Assembly: GCA_016840305.1 (NCBI GenBank)
Contig: JAEOSP010000706.1
Span: 1 to 9,178 of the forward strand
Reading direction: 5' to 3'
Source of the DNA: Candidatus Hodarchaeota archaeon
GTDB lineage: Archaea; Asgardarchaeota; Heimdallarchaeia; Hodarchaeales; Hodarchaeaceae
DNA length: 9,178 nucleotides
In this document: positions 1 through 6,356 of the stretch, in pieces
Layout: each line of letters starts with the position of its first letter
Numbering within the stretch: the first letter of the stretch is position 1
Translations under genes and position numbers: made by a program
The notes under the pieces: generated by a model
The model's database searches: none
Told to the model about the DNA's origin: nothing
What the model saw: only the letters and a program-made list of their open reading frames with translations

Positions 1-61
1 AACAGAGACAGGTCGGTGAATACGAGATAAGAACCTTTGTCGGACAAAAATGAACATGTTA

Positions 62-721
62 TCATTTCTGTTCCTCGAAATCAAATGTAACAATTTTCGT
101 GACCTGATCAAGATCACAATTTTCAAGTTCTATTCCTTCTAGTTCGAGAATATCTGCTTTGATTTTTAATCCTTCAAGGATTATTGTTCTAACAAATTTA
201 TCTTGAAGTCCAAGAGTTTTTTTGATTATTTTACCAGGGGAGAAAACTCGTGATTTATTCTTAATACGAACAATGGGTGCTTCTATTAGTCCTCCTACAG
301 TTATCAAATCTTCCTCTCTTATCTTGATACTTCTGTGTATTCCAATATTTACTTCTTCTTCAGCGGCTATATCTTGTTCAATCGTTATAGGTCCATTAAT
401 CGTTATGGATCTCGATTCAATATACTTTGATCTTAAGGATCCATTAATTCTGACTACTCCTCCAATAATTCCTTTATATATCTTTGTTGGACCATTAATT
501 TTCGCTACTGCACCTTTATGAAGTACCAAAGACCCTTTAACAGATAAGGGGCCATTCACACGTAATAAGTCATCGAGTTCTAGATTTCCAGCTATTGAAC
601 AAGGGCCATTAGTAGATATATGACTTGCAAACAGATTTCCTCTTGCAACTAATGGACCCATTGCAGAAATCGGCTCTGTAACCTCTGTATCTTCAGAGAA
701 AGAAATCGGACCAAATCTCAT
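62..721 (-). CDS. Bactofilin-like polymer-forming (beta-solenoid) protein
   Basis: 219-residue soluble protein with no signal peptide or membrane segment. What is seen: a glycine-turn motif, mostly '(I/V)NGP', recurs near residues 3-5 (FGP), 21-23 (MGP), 38-40, 56-58, 76-78, 93-95 (NGS) and 109-111, that is every 16-20 residues, with alternating beta-type residues between. This is the pattern of a right-handed beta-helix like the bactofilin/polymer-forming cytoskeletal family (PF04519). Residues about 120-219 continue as a degenerate solenoid rich in I/V/L with charged loops. Family knowledge: bactofilins polymerise without nucleotide into filaments that scaffold membrane or wall proteins; a cytoplasmic scaffold role here is inference. 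The ATG is preceded by an AGTGATG ribosome-binding-like stretch and a TATA-like box 47 bp upstream. The gene ends in tandem stops, TGA then TAA. It could instead be an unrelated solenoid protein. Confidence 0.75.
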   Translation of the reverse strand: MRFGPISFSEDTEVTEPISAMGPLVARGNLFASHISTNGPCSIAGNLELDDLLRVNGPLSVKGSLVLHKGAVAKINGPTKIYKGIIGGVVRINGSLRSKYIESRSITINGPITIEQDIAAEEEVNIGIHRSIKIREEDLITVGGLIEAPIVRIKNKSRVFSPGKIIKKTLGLQDKFVRTIILEGLKIKADILELEGIELENCDLDQVTKIVTFDFEEQK

Positions 722-767
722 AATTTCATCACTTCGGTTGTTAATGTGTAAATGTATTACATTTTGA

Positions 768-776
768 TATTAAATA
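768..776 (-). promoter_or_regulatory. TATA-like box for the bactofilin-like gene
   Basis: The minus strand reads TATTTAATA here. An archaeal start about 25 bp downstream would fall near 744, giving a leader of roughly 20 nt before the ATG at 721. No strong BRE is visible, so this is an inference from position and composition. Confidence 0.4.
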
Positions 777-1028
777 GCTTATGTTTGTGGTAATTGATGC
801 GAATCCAAAAATATTGTTCAGGGGTGGATTATTTGTCCATTATGGTGATATAAATTGGAAATACTTTAGGAGTGAATATTAAAAGATCAATTTCTATGCT
901 TGTATTTTTAGTTCATATACTACATTAGTATTTTGGTCTTTTTACCCCTCTGTTAATGTCTCTCAGAGTTAAATTCCATATCAACTATAATCCCTGTAAA
1001 AATGGTTAGAAAAATCTCAATAGAAAAG
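777..1028. other. Intergenic region with no gene recognised
   Basis: This is the core of the 347-bp gap between the divergent bactofilin-like and methyltransferase-family genes. It is AT-rich, with stops in all frames at short intervals. The only start-to-stop frame that caught my eye is an 18-codon one at 797-853, with no convincing ribosome binding site or family resemblance. I see no tRNA, no strong hairpin and no repeat. Promoters sit at both ends and are listed separately. Confidence 0.5.
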
Positions 1029-1036
1029 TTTAATAC
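1029..1036 (+). promoter_or_regulatory. BRE/TATA-like element for the methyltransferase-family gene
   Basis: TTTAATAC is preceded by the purine-rich AGAAAAG, which resembles a BRE. A start site about 25 bp downstream would lie near 1057-1060, only about 10 nt before the GTG start at 1069. The transcript would then be nearly leaderless, with GTGATC (1059-1064) at its very 5' end as the ribosome binding site. Confidence 0.4.
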
Positions 1037-1068
1037 AATCTGAAATCAGATCCTAATTGTGATCAGTA

Positions 1069-1689
1069 GTGATTCATGCAGAAACGATTAGTTTTTTTAT
1101 TTTTCTGAATTTACTCCTATATATTGGGATAACCCTTCCTTTAGACATTATAACCTATCGAAAAAGGAAAAAACATAAGATCAAATCAGAAGAACCAAGA
1201 TTTCCACAAGGTAAGTGGGCTTATATTACGTTAATACTGACAGGATTGGTTTGGTTATTATTTGTGTTAATCCCTTTAACAGACCTTCTCAGCATACAAG
1301 TTTTCTACTTCTTTTCATCTGAATCATCATCAGAATTTTTTCTATTAATTCAAATGATCGGTGGAATAGCAATACTTATAGGTACGTGTATTGCCATTTT
1401 TGGGCGAGTATCACGCTGGAATCGTGCCTTTTCATGGGGAATTCCAAATCAGTTGGAAACAAAGGGTATTTATAGTTGGGTTCGTCACCCTTTGTATTCT
1501 TCATATATCTTCTATTTTATCGGTTTTCCTTTCTTGTTATTGAATCTTTTCCTATTGTCATTATTTTTAGGAATTCCAGGATATTATTATCTATCCATCT
1601 ATGAAGAAAGCATTCTTCTTGACCATTTCCCTGTTGAATACGCTCAATATCAAAAAAGAGTAAAACGATTCCTTCCATTTATCTGGTAA
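1069..1689 (+). CDS. Isoprenylcysteine carboxyl methyltransferase (ICMT)-family membrane protein
   Basis: 206-residue polytopic membrane protein. Hydrophobic segments lie at about 7-29, 48-73, 90-112 and 140-175. The C-terminal half carries the ICMT/PEMT-type signature: G133-I-Y followed by R139-H-P-L-Y143, then the E179-E180 pair and a closing Y-x-x-Y-x-x-x-V-x-R-F-x-P stretch ending at residue 203. In this superfamily the RHP and EE regions bind S-adenosylmethionine and the methyl acceptor enters from the membrane. Known members methylate prenylcysteine carboxylates or phospholipid head groups; the substrate here cannot be read from sequence, and most prokaryotic members are uncharacterised. 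The start is GTG, supported by GTGATC at 1059-1064; a nearby ATG at 1076 is out of frame. The gene stands alone, with an 18-bp gap to a convergent gene. Confidence 0.8.
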   Translation: MIHAETISFFIFLNLLLYIGITLPLDIITYRKRKKHKIKSEEPRFPQGKWAYITLILTGLVWLLFVLIPLTDLLSIQVFYFFSSESSSEFFLLIQMIGGIAILIGTCIAIFGRVSRWNRAFSWGIPNQLETKGIYSWVRHPLYSSYIFYFIGFPFLLLNLFLLSLFLGIPGYYYLSIYEESILLDHFPVEYAQYQKRVKRFLPFIW

Positions 1690-1707
1690 ATTTAGCGTAT
1701 AACGAAC

Positions 1708-2205
1708 TTAACTGAAAGAGATTATTGCTGCTAAAATAACACAAACGAGTATAAGAGGAATCGTAGCAATTGCGTGGCCTCGGTAATGGTGGGAAAAATC
1801 CTTGTAATCTCCCTTCACCGATCCCTCGATAATTATAAAATCAGGGGTCCATTTACTAATTATAAACCAGTCTAAGATTATCAAATCTCCTAAGAAGTAT
1901 AGAGCTACCATTGAAAATATATTCAAGAAAGCAAGTAAGAATTCTATCTCATTACCTTGTTGAGATTTTAACAAAAATGTTGAATAGAGTGGGAATCCGA
2001 TAATAATTATTATCCACGGAACTGACACGATTCCTGCTATACCTCGCTCCCTCCTTGTTTGCGGTTCTACCTTCTCCTTTATCTTTTCTGAATAATCTTG
2101 ATAACATCAAATTCTTGGATTGAAAAAATACATTAATAATAATAGATAGCCATTACCAACTATGGCATAAAATAGACTGTTAAGGAGAATATCTAAAAAT
2201 ACCAT
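1708..2205 (-). pseudogene. Small polytopic membrane protein gene interrupted by one in-frame TGA
   Basis: From ATG at 2205 the frame encodes a hydrophobic first segment (residues about 4-28) ending NPRI, then TGA at 2109-2107 (codon 33). The same frame continues without another stop for 132 codons: a charged loop (QDYSEKIKEKV, then PQTRRER), a second membrane segment (about 60-79), a third (about 89-115, containing GDLIILDWF at 106-114), a His-rich loop (H139, H140, H144) and a last helix (about 145-163). The full length would be about 165 residues with four helices. The open part alone could start at GTG 2028 (106 residues), but that would begin inside the second helix and discard a well-formed N-terminus. 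NPR, DY, LDW and a late histidine loop remind me of an unnamed conserved membrane family; the function is unknown. Nonsense mutation, recoding or sequence error are all possible. UGA serves as a normal stop in other genes here. Confidence 0.65.
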
Positions 2206-2246
2206 TAATGCACACACTCATTATTTCATCGCAAAGCTATCATTTG

Positions 2247-2255
2247 AATATTTAA
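2247..2255. promoter_or_regulatory. Near-symmetric TATA-like box shared by divergent genes
   Basis: AATATTTAA reads as a TATA-type element on both strands. Leftward, a start site near 2225 would give a leader of about 20 nt to the ATG at 2205. Rightward, a start near 2277 would give a leader of about 35 nt to the GNAT ATG at 2314. A second AT-rich stretch near 2269-2276 could serve the GNAT gene instead. Positional inference only. Confidence 0.3.
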
Positions 2256-2313
2256 CTGAAACTAAATGTATTAAAATTACACTCTTACCCATTTGATACA
2301 ATTGGGTGAATCT

Positions 2314-3180
2314 ATGTCAACAGAACTAATTGAATATCCAGTGGAGCAGAGTAGCAATCTGACCCCGATATTTAGCAATCATAAGTATTTAACAGCGATA
2401 ATCAACTCATCACTTCAAGAACGATTAGCTAAAGTTTTAGTAGATGATCTTGAAAATCCAACTGTTTGTTTAATGACATATTTTGCGTTTGCAGCTATTT
2501 CTGGTGATACTACTAGTCAATTTATTGATTCATTATTAAACGCAATTCCCTTTCACAAAGTGATTCTTTTTCCACCTGAAGATTCTTGGTACCAATTGCT
2601 GAAAGCCAAATTTGGAATGCAACTCGTGACTCCCAAATCTAAAAGGACAAAATTTTCATCTAACAAGTTAGATGTTGAACATATACGTTCACTAAAGAGA
2701 ACTCTTCCAGAGCATCTGAAACTTGAATTTATAAATGAACAAAACGCTAACTTGTTTAATTCAGATTTTGAAAAACATTTTTTTGATATGTTTGGTTCTA
2801 AGGAAGTTTTTCTGGAAAAAGGATTTGGATATGTTATCCTTGATAATAATGAAGTTGTTGGAGCAACAGCTACGGGAAATATTCCCTATGATAATGCGTT
2901 TGAAATTCAAATTGTTGTTAATAAACAGTATCGTCGTCAAGGATTTGCTACCCTTCTGGCTGCTAACTTGATCGAGTATAGTTTAGAGAATGGATATGAT
3001 CCGAGATGGGATGCGGATAACGACAAATCAGCAGCATTGGCGCTGAAACTAGGTTATACCAATCCTGAACCATGGTCTATGAATTTTAGAGCAAAACTTC
3101 CACTAGTCATTTTGAGAAAAACCAAAATATTGAAGGCCGTTATTTGGGTTTTATCCAAGTTTGGTAAAGATTTTGATTAG
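2314..3180 (+). CDS. GNAT-family N-acetyltransferase (PF12746-like, two-domain)
   Basis: 288 residues from the ATG at 2314, chosen because GGGTGA (2304-2309) is a textbook archaeal ribosome binding site 4 nt upstream; an in-frame TTG at 2293 lacks one. The C-terminal half is a GNAT fold. The acetyl-CoA pyrophosphate loop is Q-Y-R-R-Q-G-F-A at about 205-212 (canonical Q/RxxGxG/A), preceded by the strand EIQIVV. W-D-A-D-N-D-K-S at about 232-239 and the following LALKLGY match the 'N..S..lA.KLGF' element of this family. The N-terminal ~130 residues form a second, degenerate domain, as in the GNAT_acetyltran family. Function: transfer of an acetyl group from acetyl-CoA to an amine; the substrate is unknown. 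Probably cytosolic. It is transcribed alone and is convergent with the small gene at 3214. Confidence 0.8.
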   Translation: MSTELIEYPVEQSSNLTPIFSNHKYLTAIINSSLQERLAKVLVDDLENPTVCLMTYFAFAAISGDTTSQFIDSLLNAIPFHKVILFPPEDSWYQLLKAKFGMQLVTPKSKRTKFSSNKLDVEHIRSLKRTLPEHLKLEFINEQNANLFNSDFEKHFFDMFGSKEVFLEKGFGYVILDNNEVVGATATGNIPYDNAFEIQIVVNKQYRRQGFATLLAANLIEYSLENGYDPRWDADNDKSAALALKLGYTNPEPWSMNFRAKLPLVILRKTKILKAVIWVLSKFGKDFD

Positions 3181-3213
3181 CGTATTGTATAAGATTAGAT
3201 CACCAAATATAAT

Positions 3214-3465
3214 TTAGTTTTCTGCCCATTGTTGGTTTGAGAATTCAATTCCTTCGATTATATTTTGATTATAAAAATCCTCATTCCTGCATTTAAATGT
3301 GTACATTACAAAACCATCATAAGCAAAAAAGAATATTCGGTTCACCTTGTATATTATATCCGGTGAGGCAATCTCAACTAGTTTTAAAAATTCTTCACGT
3401 TGAAATTTAACTCGGTATGAGCTTGCATTTAAAGCTGCTGCTGCAGTAGCGCCAATATAAGCCAT
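3214..3465 (-). CDS. Small conserved-type hypothetical protein with an Ala-rich N-terminus
   Basis: 83 residues starting MAYIGATAAAALNASS. The ATG at 3465 is preferred over an in-frame GTG at 3477, because that GTG is itself part of the GTGGAGAT ribosome binding site just upstream of the ATG. After the short Ala-rich stretch comes a compact alpha/beta-looking domain: a V-K-F strand, a REEFLKLVE helix, then strands IIYKV and FFFAYDGFVMYTF. The layout (Met-Pro/Ala-Tyr-Ile, alanine run, 'EFL', then a 'Y.GF..YT' strand) resembles small unnamed proteins I associate with archaea and some bacteria; I know of no function. The Ala stretch is too short and not hydrophobic enough to be a convincing signal peptide or anchor. 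Confidence 0.6.
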   Translation of the reverse strand: MAYIGATAAAALNASSYRVKFQREEFLKLVEIASPDIIYKVNRIFFFAYDGFVMYTFKCRNEDFYNQNIIEGIEFSNQQWAEN

Positions 3466-3540
3466 TATTATCTCCACTAGAACTACAGGAAATATCCTTT
3501 AAGTAACTATACAATGTGGAACTTAATTAAGGTGCTTCTT

Positions 3541-3846
3541 CTATGAAATTATTGAAACAGTCTCCTTCTGCTTAAATTTAAAACTAGCTATAATGAAAAG
3601 ACTTCCAAAAAGTCCAGCAAGGAATGGTATAATAATACCAATATTCAAACCCCATTTGCTGATTAAATAACCTGTTATAGGTAATAAAGGAATTCCAATT
3701 ATAGATACTAAAGAAGGAATTAAAGAGTACACAGCATTCCTATTTTCTGATGGTACTAAATCAACCATTGTTCTTCCTTGCAATGTTCCAGCAATATCAA
3801 GTAGAATATTGTTCGCAATCGTTAATAGAAATGTCGCATTTATGTA
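3541..3846 (-). pseudogene. C-terminal remnant of an MFS transporter
   Basis: The open frame from 3846 down to the TAG at 3541 encodes 101 residues without a credible start; a TAA lies immediately upstream at 3849-3847 and a TTG at 3783 is the only usual start-like codon before an internal ATG. The content is the end of a major facilitator transporter: a hydrophobic helix (NATFLLTIANNILLDI), a loop with GRTMVDLVPSENRNAVYSL, the helix SLVSIIGIPLLPITGYLIS, the helix GIIIPFLAGLFGSLFIIAS, and a Lys-rich tail. The R-x-x-x-D-L-V-P-x-x-x-R-N block is typical of the loop between helices 10 and 11 in this family. MFS proteins are about 400 residues with 12 helices, so roughly three quarters are missing and nothing upstream in any frame restores it. 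This is most likely a deletion relic and non-functional. Confidence 0.7.
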
Positions 3847-3861
3847 TTAGGAGAAATTGGT

Positions 3862-3880
3862 AAAAAACTCGTGGAAAAAA
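3862..3880 (-). terminator. U-tract terminator candidate after the cyclase unit
   Basis: On the minus strand two T6 runs (3880-3875 and 3867-3862) lie 60-80 bp past the stop at 3942 of the last gene of the two-gene unit. Archaeal RNA polymerase terminates at U-rich tracts without needing a hairpin, and I see no hairpin here. The tracts lie just upstream of the MFS remnant. Confidence 0.35.
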
Positions 3881-3941
3881 GAATCCTCAATTTTATCTTA
3901 GAAATATGTAAAATGTATGCTCTAACTTGTCTGACATTAAT

Positions 3942-4487
3942 TTAATCATAATGGAGAGAAAAAGAGTCTTCAATCCATTTCCCTAAATTCTCTTCTGATC
4001 GAGGACGAGATGGAGAATTTTTAATACTTTCGCGGATTTCTTTTATTTTTAATGAAATATCCTCTGAACTCAATAAATTTCCATTCTTAAATTTCAATTC
4101 AATGACTTTTTCATATGTTATTGGTTTTTGAAATCCCATATGAACGTACATTGACTGAATAAAATCGTTTCCAATCAGAATACTCCCGGAAAATGGTATT
4201 TTTATATCAAGATGCGAAAATTGATGTGTAAAAAGGCTTTCTGTTAACCTTTCTGCTTTGATTCCGTTGATAATTCCTTTTTCTTTTGCGTTAACTAGTA
4301 ATCCTGCAAGATGAAGTTCATCATCATCTATCGCATAGGAAGCAACATAACCTCTCCAACAGGCGGTACAATTAGAATATGGGGTTAATCCAACATCTTC
4401 AGGATGAAATAATCCTTCACCTTTGACTCCTGTTATGTTAAACTCATCGTTGAGGTACTGAAGAGTATCAGCCATTTGACCAGTCAT
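3942..4487 (-). CDS. Conserved protein of unknown function, partner of the cyclase-family gene
   Basis: 181-residue soluble protein, with no signal or membrane segment. Recognisable blocks are an N-terminal M-T-G-Q-M-A-D-T-L-Q-Y, a cysteine pair C40/C43 leading into W44-R-G-Y, a beta-strand D-E-L-H-L, then G-S-I-L-I-G-N-D-F-I at about 101-110 and H116-M-G-F-Q at 116-120, then a Y-x-x-V-x-E-L-x-F strand (125-133) and a helical, charged C-terminus. These blocks resemble an unnamed protein family I recall from bacteria (GQxADxLxY, TACWRGY, GxxLxGxxFI, HMGF); I know no function. The conserved Cys, Trp, Arg and His could be ligand or metal contacts, which is speculation. It starts 18 bp after the cyclase-family stop on the same strand, so co-transcription is likely. 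The ribosome binding site is weak (GTGTGA). Confidence 0.7.
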   Translation of the reverse strand: MTGQMADTLQYLNDEFNITGVKGEGLFHPEDVGLTPYSNCTACWRGYVASYAIDDDELHLAGLLVNAKEKGIINGIKAERLTESLFTHQFSHLDIKIPFSGSILIGNDFIQSMYVHMGFQKPITYEKVIELKFKNGNLLSSEDISLKIKEIRESIKNSPSRPRSEENLGKWIEDSFSLHYD

Positions 4488-4505
4488 TTTTATTTCACAC
4501 TCAAC

Positions 4506-5156
4506 TCACTTCTCATTAGTTACAATGCTTAATAAAACCGCTCTTACAGGTGCTCCTTCACAATCTTTGATTTTTAAAGGGAAACCACAAAATAAATACT
4601 CCCCTGGAACAATATCTTTCAACTGTAATCCTTCATAGATTAGAACATTGTTCTCTAGTAATGCCAAATGTGTTTCTTTATCATCGTTATATTTTCCAAT
4701 GCTCAAATAGTCTATGCCGACAGATTTTATATTCTTAGAAACAAGATAAAATGCCCCTTCTTGAGTTAGATAAACAGAATCCTCTCTAAAAGTGGTATTC
4801 TTCATCATAAGCTCTGAATTTTTAGTTTTGAATAAAACAATATCATCCTTCTTGATGTTCAAGGAACGGAGATCAACCTCAGTGATTCCTGTGCCAAGCT
4901 CTATACTGGTGAAGTCAAATACTTGTGCGGAACCAAAGAATCTGTTTAGATTGATGTCAGATATAGAATCAGAATTATGAATATAATGGATTGGTGAATC
5001 TAGGTGAGTTCCAGTATGCACATTCATACATATCTCTGATAAATTAACCAAATCACCATTTTTTAGATTAAGAACCTGTTTCTTTGAAAATTTCCTATCA
5101 CCTGGGTAAACAACCATCTTTTCTGAGAGTTCCATTGAGATATCAAAGGCTTTCAT
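4506..5156 (-). CDS. Cyclase-family metal-dependent hydrolase (kynurenine formamidase-like)
   Basis: 216 residues from ATG 5156 (M-K-A-F-D-I-S-M-E-L-S); a GTG at 5165 adds three residues and is a less natural start for this family. Family marks: P-G-D at 18-20, the metal-binding signature H47-T-G-T-H51-L-D53-S-P-I-H57 (HxGTHxDxPxH, PF04199), a V-G-I-D-Y-L-S strand, a histidine in E-T-H-L-A-L-L before N-N-V-L-I-Y-E-G-L, and the closing F-P-L-K-I, then A-P-V-R-A-V-L. Length is normal for the family. All the metal-ligand residues are present, so it should be active. Known members hydrolyse N-formylkynurenine, isatin or other amides/lactones with Zn or Mn; the substrate here is open, and no tryptophan-catabolism gene is nearby. 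It is first of a two-gene unit and divergent from a PadR regulator whose candidate operator lies in the shared promoter. Ends in TGA. Confidence 0.85.
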   Translation of the reverse strand: MKAFDISMELSEKMVVYPGDRKFSKKQVLNLKNGDLVNLSEICMNVHTGTHLDSPIHYIHNSDSISDINLNRFFGSAQVFDFTSIELGTGITEVDLRSLNIKKDDIVLFKTKNSELMMKNTTFREDSVYLTQEGAFYLVSKNIKSVGIDYLSIGKYNDDKETHLALLENNVLIYEGLQLKDIVPGEYLFCGFPLKIKDCEGAPVRAVLLSIVTNEK

Positions 5157-5211
5157 GATAAACACATTCGTATTAGAAGTAGTTCTTTTGATTTTTTGCC
5201 TTCAAGGAAAG

Positions 5212-5219
5212 CTTTATAT
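5212..5219 (+). promoter_or_regulatory. BRE/TATA promoter of the PadR operon
   Basis: GGAAAG followed by CTTTATAT is a good archaeal BRE/TATA pair. The start site would fall near 5240-5245, about 30 nt before the PadR ATG at 5276. On the opposite strand the same AT-rich block can serve the divergent cyclase gene. Confidence 0.55.
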
Positions 5220-5230
5220 TATTGTAATAT
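5216..5230. promoter_or_regulatory. Perfect inverted repeat overlapping the TATA box (candidate operator)
   Basis: ATATTA-TTG-TAATAT: two perfect 6-bp arms with a 3-bp centre, overlapping the 3' part of the TATA box. A dimeric winged-helix protein such as the adjacent PadR could block TBP binding here, repressing its own operon and possibly the divergent cyclase unit. AT-rich palindromes of this size can occur by chance, so this is inference supported by position. Confidence 0.4.
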
Positions 5231-5252
5231 AGATAGTTAGATAGATAGTTAT
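5229..5252. repeat. 12-bp tandem repeat at the PadR transcription start
   Basis: ATAGATAGTTAG is followed directly by ATAGATAGTTAT, two copies matching at 11 of 12 positions. It abuts the inverted repeat and covers the predicted start site (about 5240). A 12-bp period is close to one helical turn, so repeats would present on nearly the same DNA face, as expected of a regulator site. Confidence 0.5.
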
Positions 5253-5275
5253 AAGAAATTTCTGGAAGTAAATTG

Positions 5276-5602
5276 ATGCCTGATATGAATCAATGGGACG
5301 CAGCCTTCCGAAAGGGATTTGCAAAGCCAATTATTCTGCAAATTCTTTACGATGAAGGAGAAAGTTATCCTTATCAGCTGACAAAGCAGATTCCGAAGCG
5401 AACCATGGGAATGTTGACCATGGCTACCTCTAATATTTACCCTATTCTCAAAAGCCTTAAAGATGATGGTTTGGTATGTGAGGTAGGTGAAAAGAAAAGG
5501 AAAATCATGTATGGTCTTACTGAACAAGGTCGATCATTTTTAGTTGATTTAAAAGCATCGATTGGCGAATTTCTTTCCATTATGTTGAAAAATTTTGAAT
5601 AA
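5276..5602 (+). CDS. PadR-family transcriptional regulator
   Basis: 108 residues from ATG 5276; ATG 5285 is an alternative three codons on, and a TTG one codon earlier is unlikely. The winged-helix core is visible: helix G-F-A-K-P-I-I-L-Q-I-L-Y-D-E, then the Y-P-Y-Q-L-T-K-Q-I helix, the recognition helix S-N-I-Y-P-I-L-K-S-L-K-D-D-G-L-V, and the wing V-G-E-K-K-R-K-I-M-Y-G-L-T-E-Q-G (residues about 69-84), followed by a short C-terminal dimerisation helix. This is a short (subfamily-2 type) PadR. Such proteins are dimeric repressors responding to small molecules or membrane-active compounds; the ligand is unknown here. It is first gene of a three-gene operon, 19 bp before the next start. PadR genes next to HAAS-domain membrane proteins are a known pairing, which supports both calls. 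Confidence 0.85.
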   Translation: MPDMNQWDAAFRKGFAKPIILQILYDEGESYPYQLTKQIPKRTMGMLTMATSNIYPILKSLKDDGLVCEVGEKKRKIMYGLTEQGRSFLVDLKASIGEFLSIMLKNFE

Positions 5603-5621
5603 ATTCAAGGAGATATAAAGA

Positions 5622-6356
5622 ATGAGTAAAGAAAATGAATTAGTTGAATCATATATTCAAAAAATTAATTCTTGGTTACCTCAGCCAAAAGAGTTATTAA
5701 ACAGACATTTAGCTAACCTAAAGGAAGAAGTTTTGGAAGCTATTCAGGATTCGGGAAATCCTAATCCAGAAGTAGCTTATGGTGATTCATATGAAATAGC
5801 CAAAGGCGTGAGTTTAAGCCAAGATTGGGGTTTAAAACCCGCAAGCTGGAGACTTCGTTTTTTGGCATTTGTAGTTGATATACTATTAATCGTGGGTGCA
5901 TGTCTTGCATATCTCATTTTTGGTTTAGTTGTTTTCTTTAGAATTAATATTCAACAAGCTTTGAATATAAATGAGTTCAGTGAAGCGTTAGATTTACTTC
6001 GTAGTAATTTAGAAATAATACCCTTTCTAGTATCAGGATTTTTCCTTCTTTTTTACGGGCTAGGAGCCATAGTATTATATTCTGCGTATTTTGTGGTGCT
6101 AGAGAAATCCTATTCTGGAACAATTGGAAAAAAATTATTGGGATTGCTAGTAGTTGATATTTCAGGTGTCAGGTTAACGTGGAAACAGAGTATTGTACGT
6201 AACTTCACAAAATTACCTGGGATTATCGAGTTCTTACCTTTTGACATCATTCTTGGCATGTTGAAGATGGATAGAGGACACGGGGAATCTCAAAAAGGAA
6301 CTGATTTTCTTGCAGAAACTATTGTGGTTAGGAAAAGAGGAAGGGTAGAACAATGA
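5622..6356 (+). CDS. HAAS-like plus RDD-domain membrane protein
   Basis: 244 residues. The N-terminal ~65 are cytosolic and helical, ending with G54-D-S-Y-E-I-A-K-G, like the 'lGdP.eiA' end of the HAAS domain that couples membrane proteins to PadR regulators. From about residue 75 comes an RDD domain: R-L-R-F-L-A-F-V-V-D86 opening the first helix (about 80-106), a helix pair about 132-160, the T167-I-G-K-K-L-L-G-L segment, and a C-terminal R193-N-F-T-K-L, F-D-I-I-L-G-M-L, then K-G-T-D-F-L-A-E-T-I-V-V. The order is typical of RDD proteins, some of which are thought to move ions or small solutes; the function here is unproven. AAGGAGAT precedes the ATG as a strong ribosome binding site. It overlaps the next gene by 4 bp (ATGA), so the two are translationally coupled. 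Stop is TGA. Confidence 0.8.
   Translation: MSKENELVESYIQKINSWLPQPKELLNRHLANLKEEVLEAIQDSGNPNPEVAYGDSYEIAKGVSLSQDWGLKPASWRLRFLAFVVDILLIVGACLAYLIFGLVVFFRINIQQALNINEFSEALDLLRSNLEIIPFLVSGFFLLFYGLGAIVLYSAYFVVLEKSYSGTIGKKLLGLLVVDISGVRLTWKQSIVRNFTKLPGIIEFLPFDIILGMLKMDRGHGESQKGTDFLAETIVVRKRGRVEQ

Noticed and set aside
1..57. Minus-strand frame starting ATG at 57 (MFIFVRQRF...) open to the window edge, and a plus-strand frame ending TAA at 28-30.
   Set aside because: Only 19 and 9 codons are visible, they conflict with each other, and neither shows a family motif. Either could be a gene end cut by the window; I cannot choose.
222..521. Plus-strand 99-residue hydrophobic frame.
   Set aside because: It is antisense to the bactofilin-like gene and its composition is explained by the repeat codons of that gene.
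797..853. 18-codon plus-strand frame in the long intergenic gap.
   Set aside because: No convincing ribosome binding site, no hydrophobic or conserved pattern, and chance frames of this length are expected.
2107..2109. Genome-wide reassignment of UGA to Trp to explain the in-frame TGA.
   Set aside because: TGA ends the bactofilin-like gene (followed at once by TAA), the cyclase gene and the RDD gene at natural C-termini, and Trp is encoded by TGG in all genes here.
3522..3531. 10-bp palindrome CTTAATTAAG between the MFS remnant and the small gene.
   Set aside because: Pure AT-rich short palindrome with no second copy or promoter relation that I could support.
5249..5527. Minus-strand 92-residue frame over the PadR gene.
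   Set aside because: Shadow of a clearly conserved PadR coding sequence; no independent signals.
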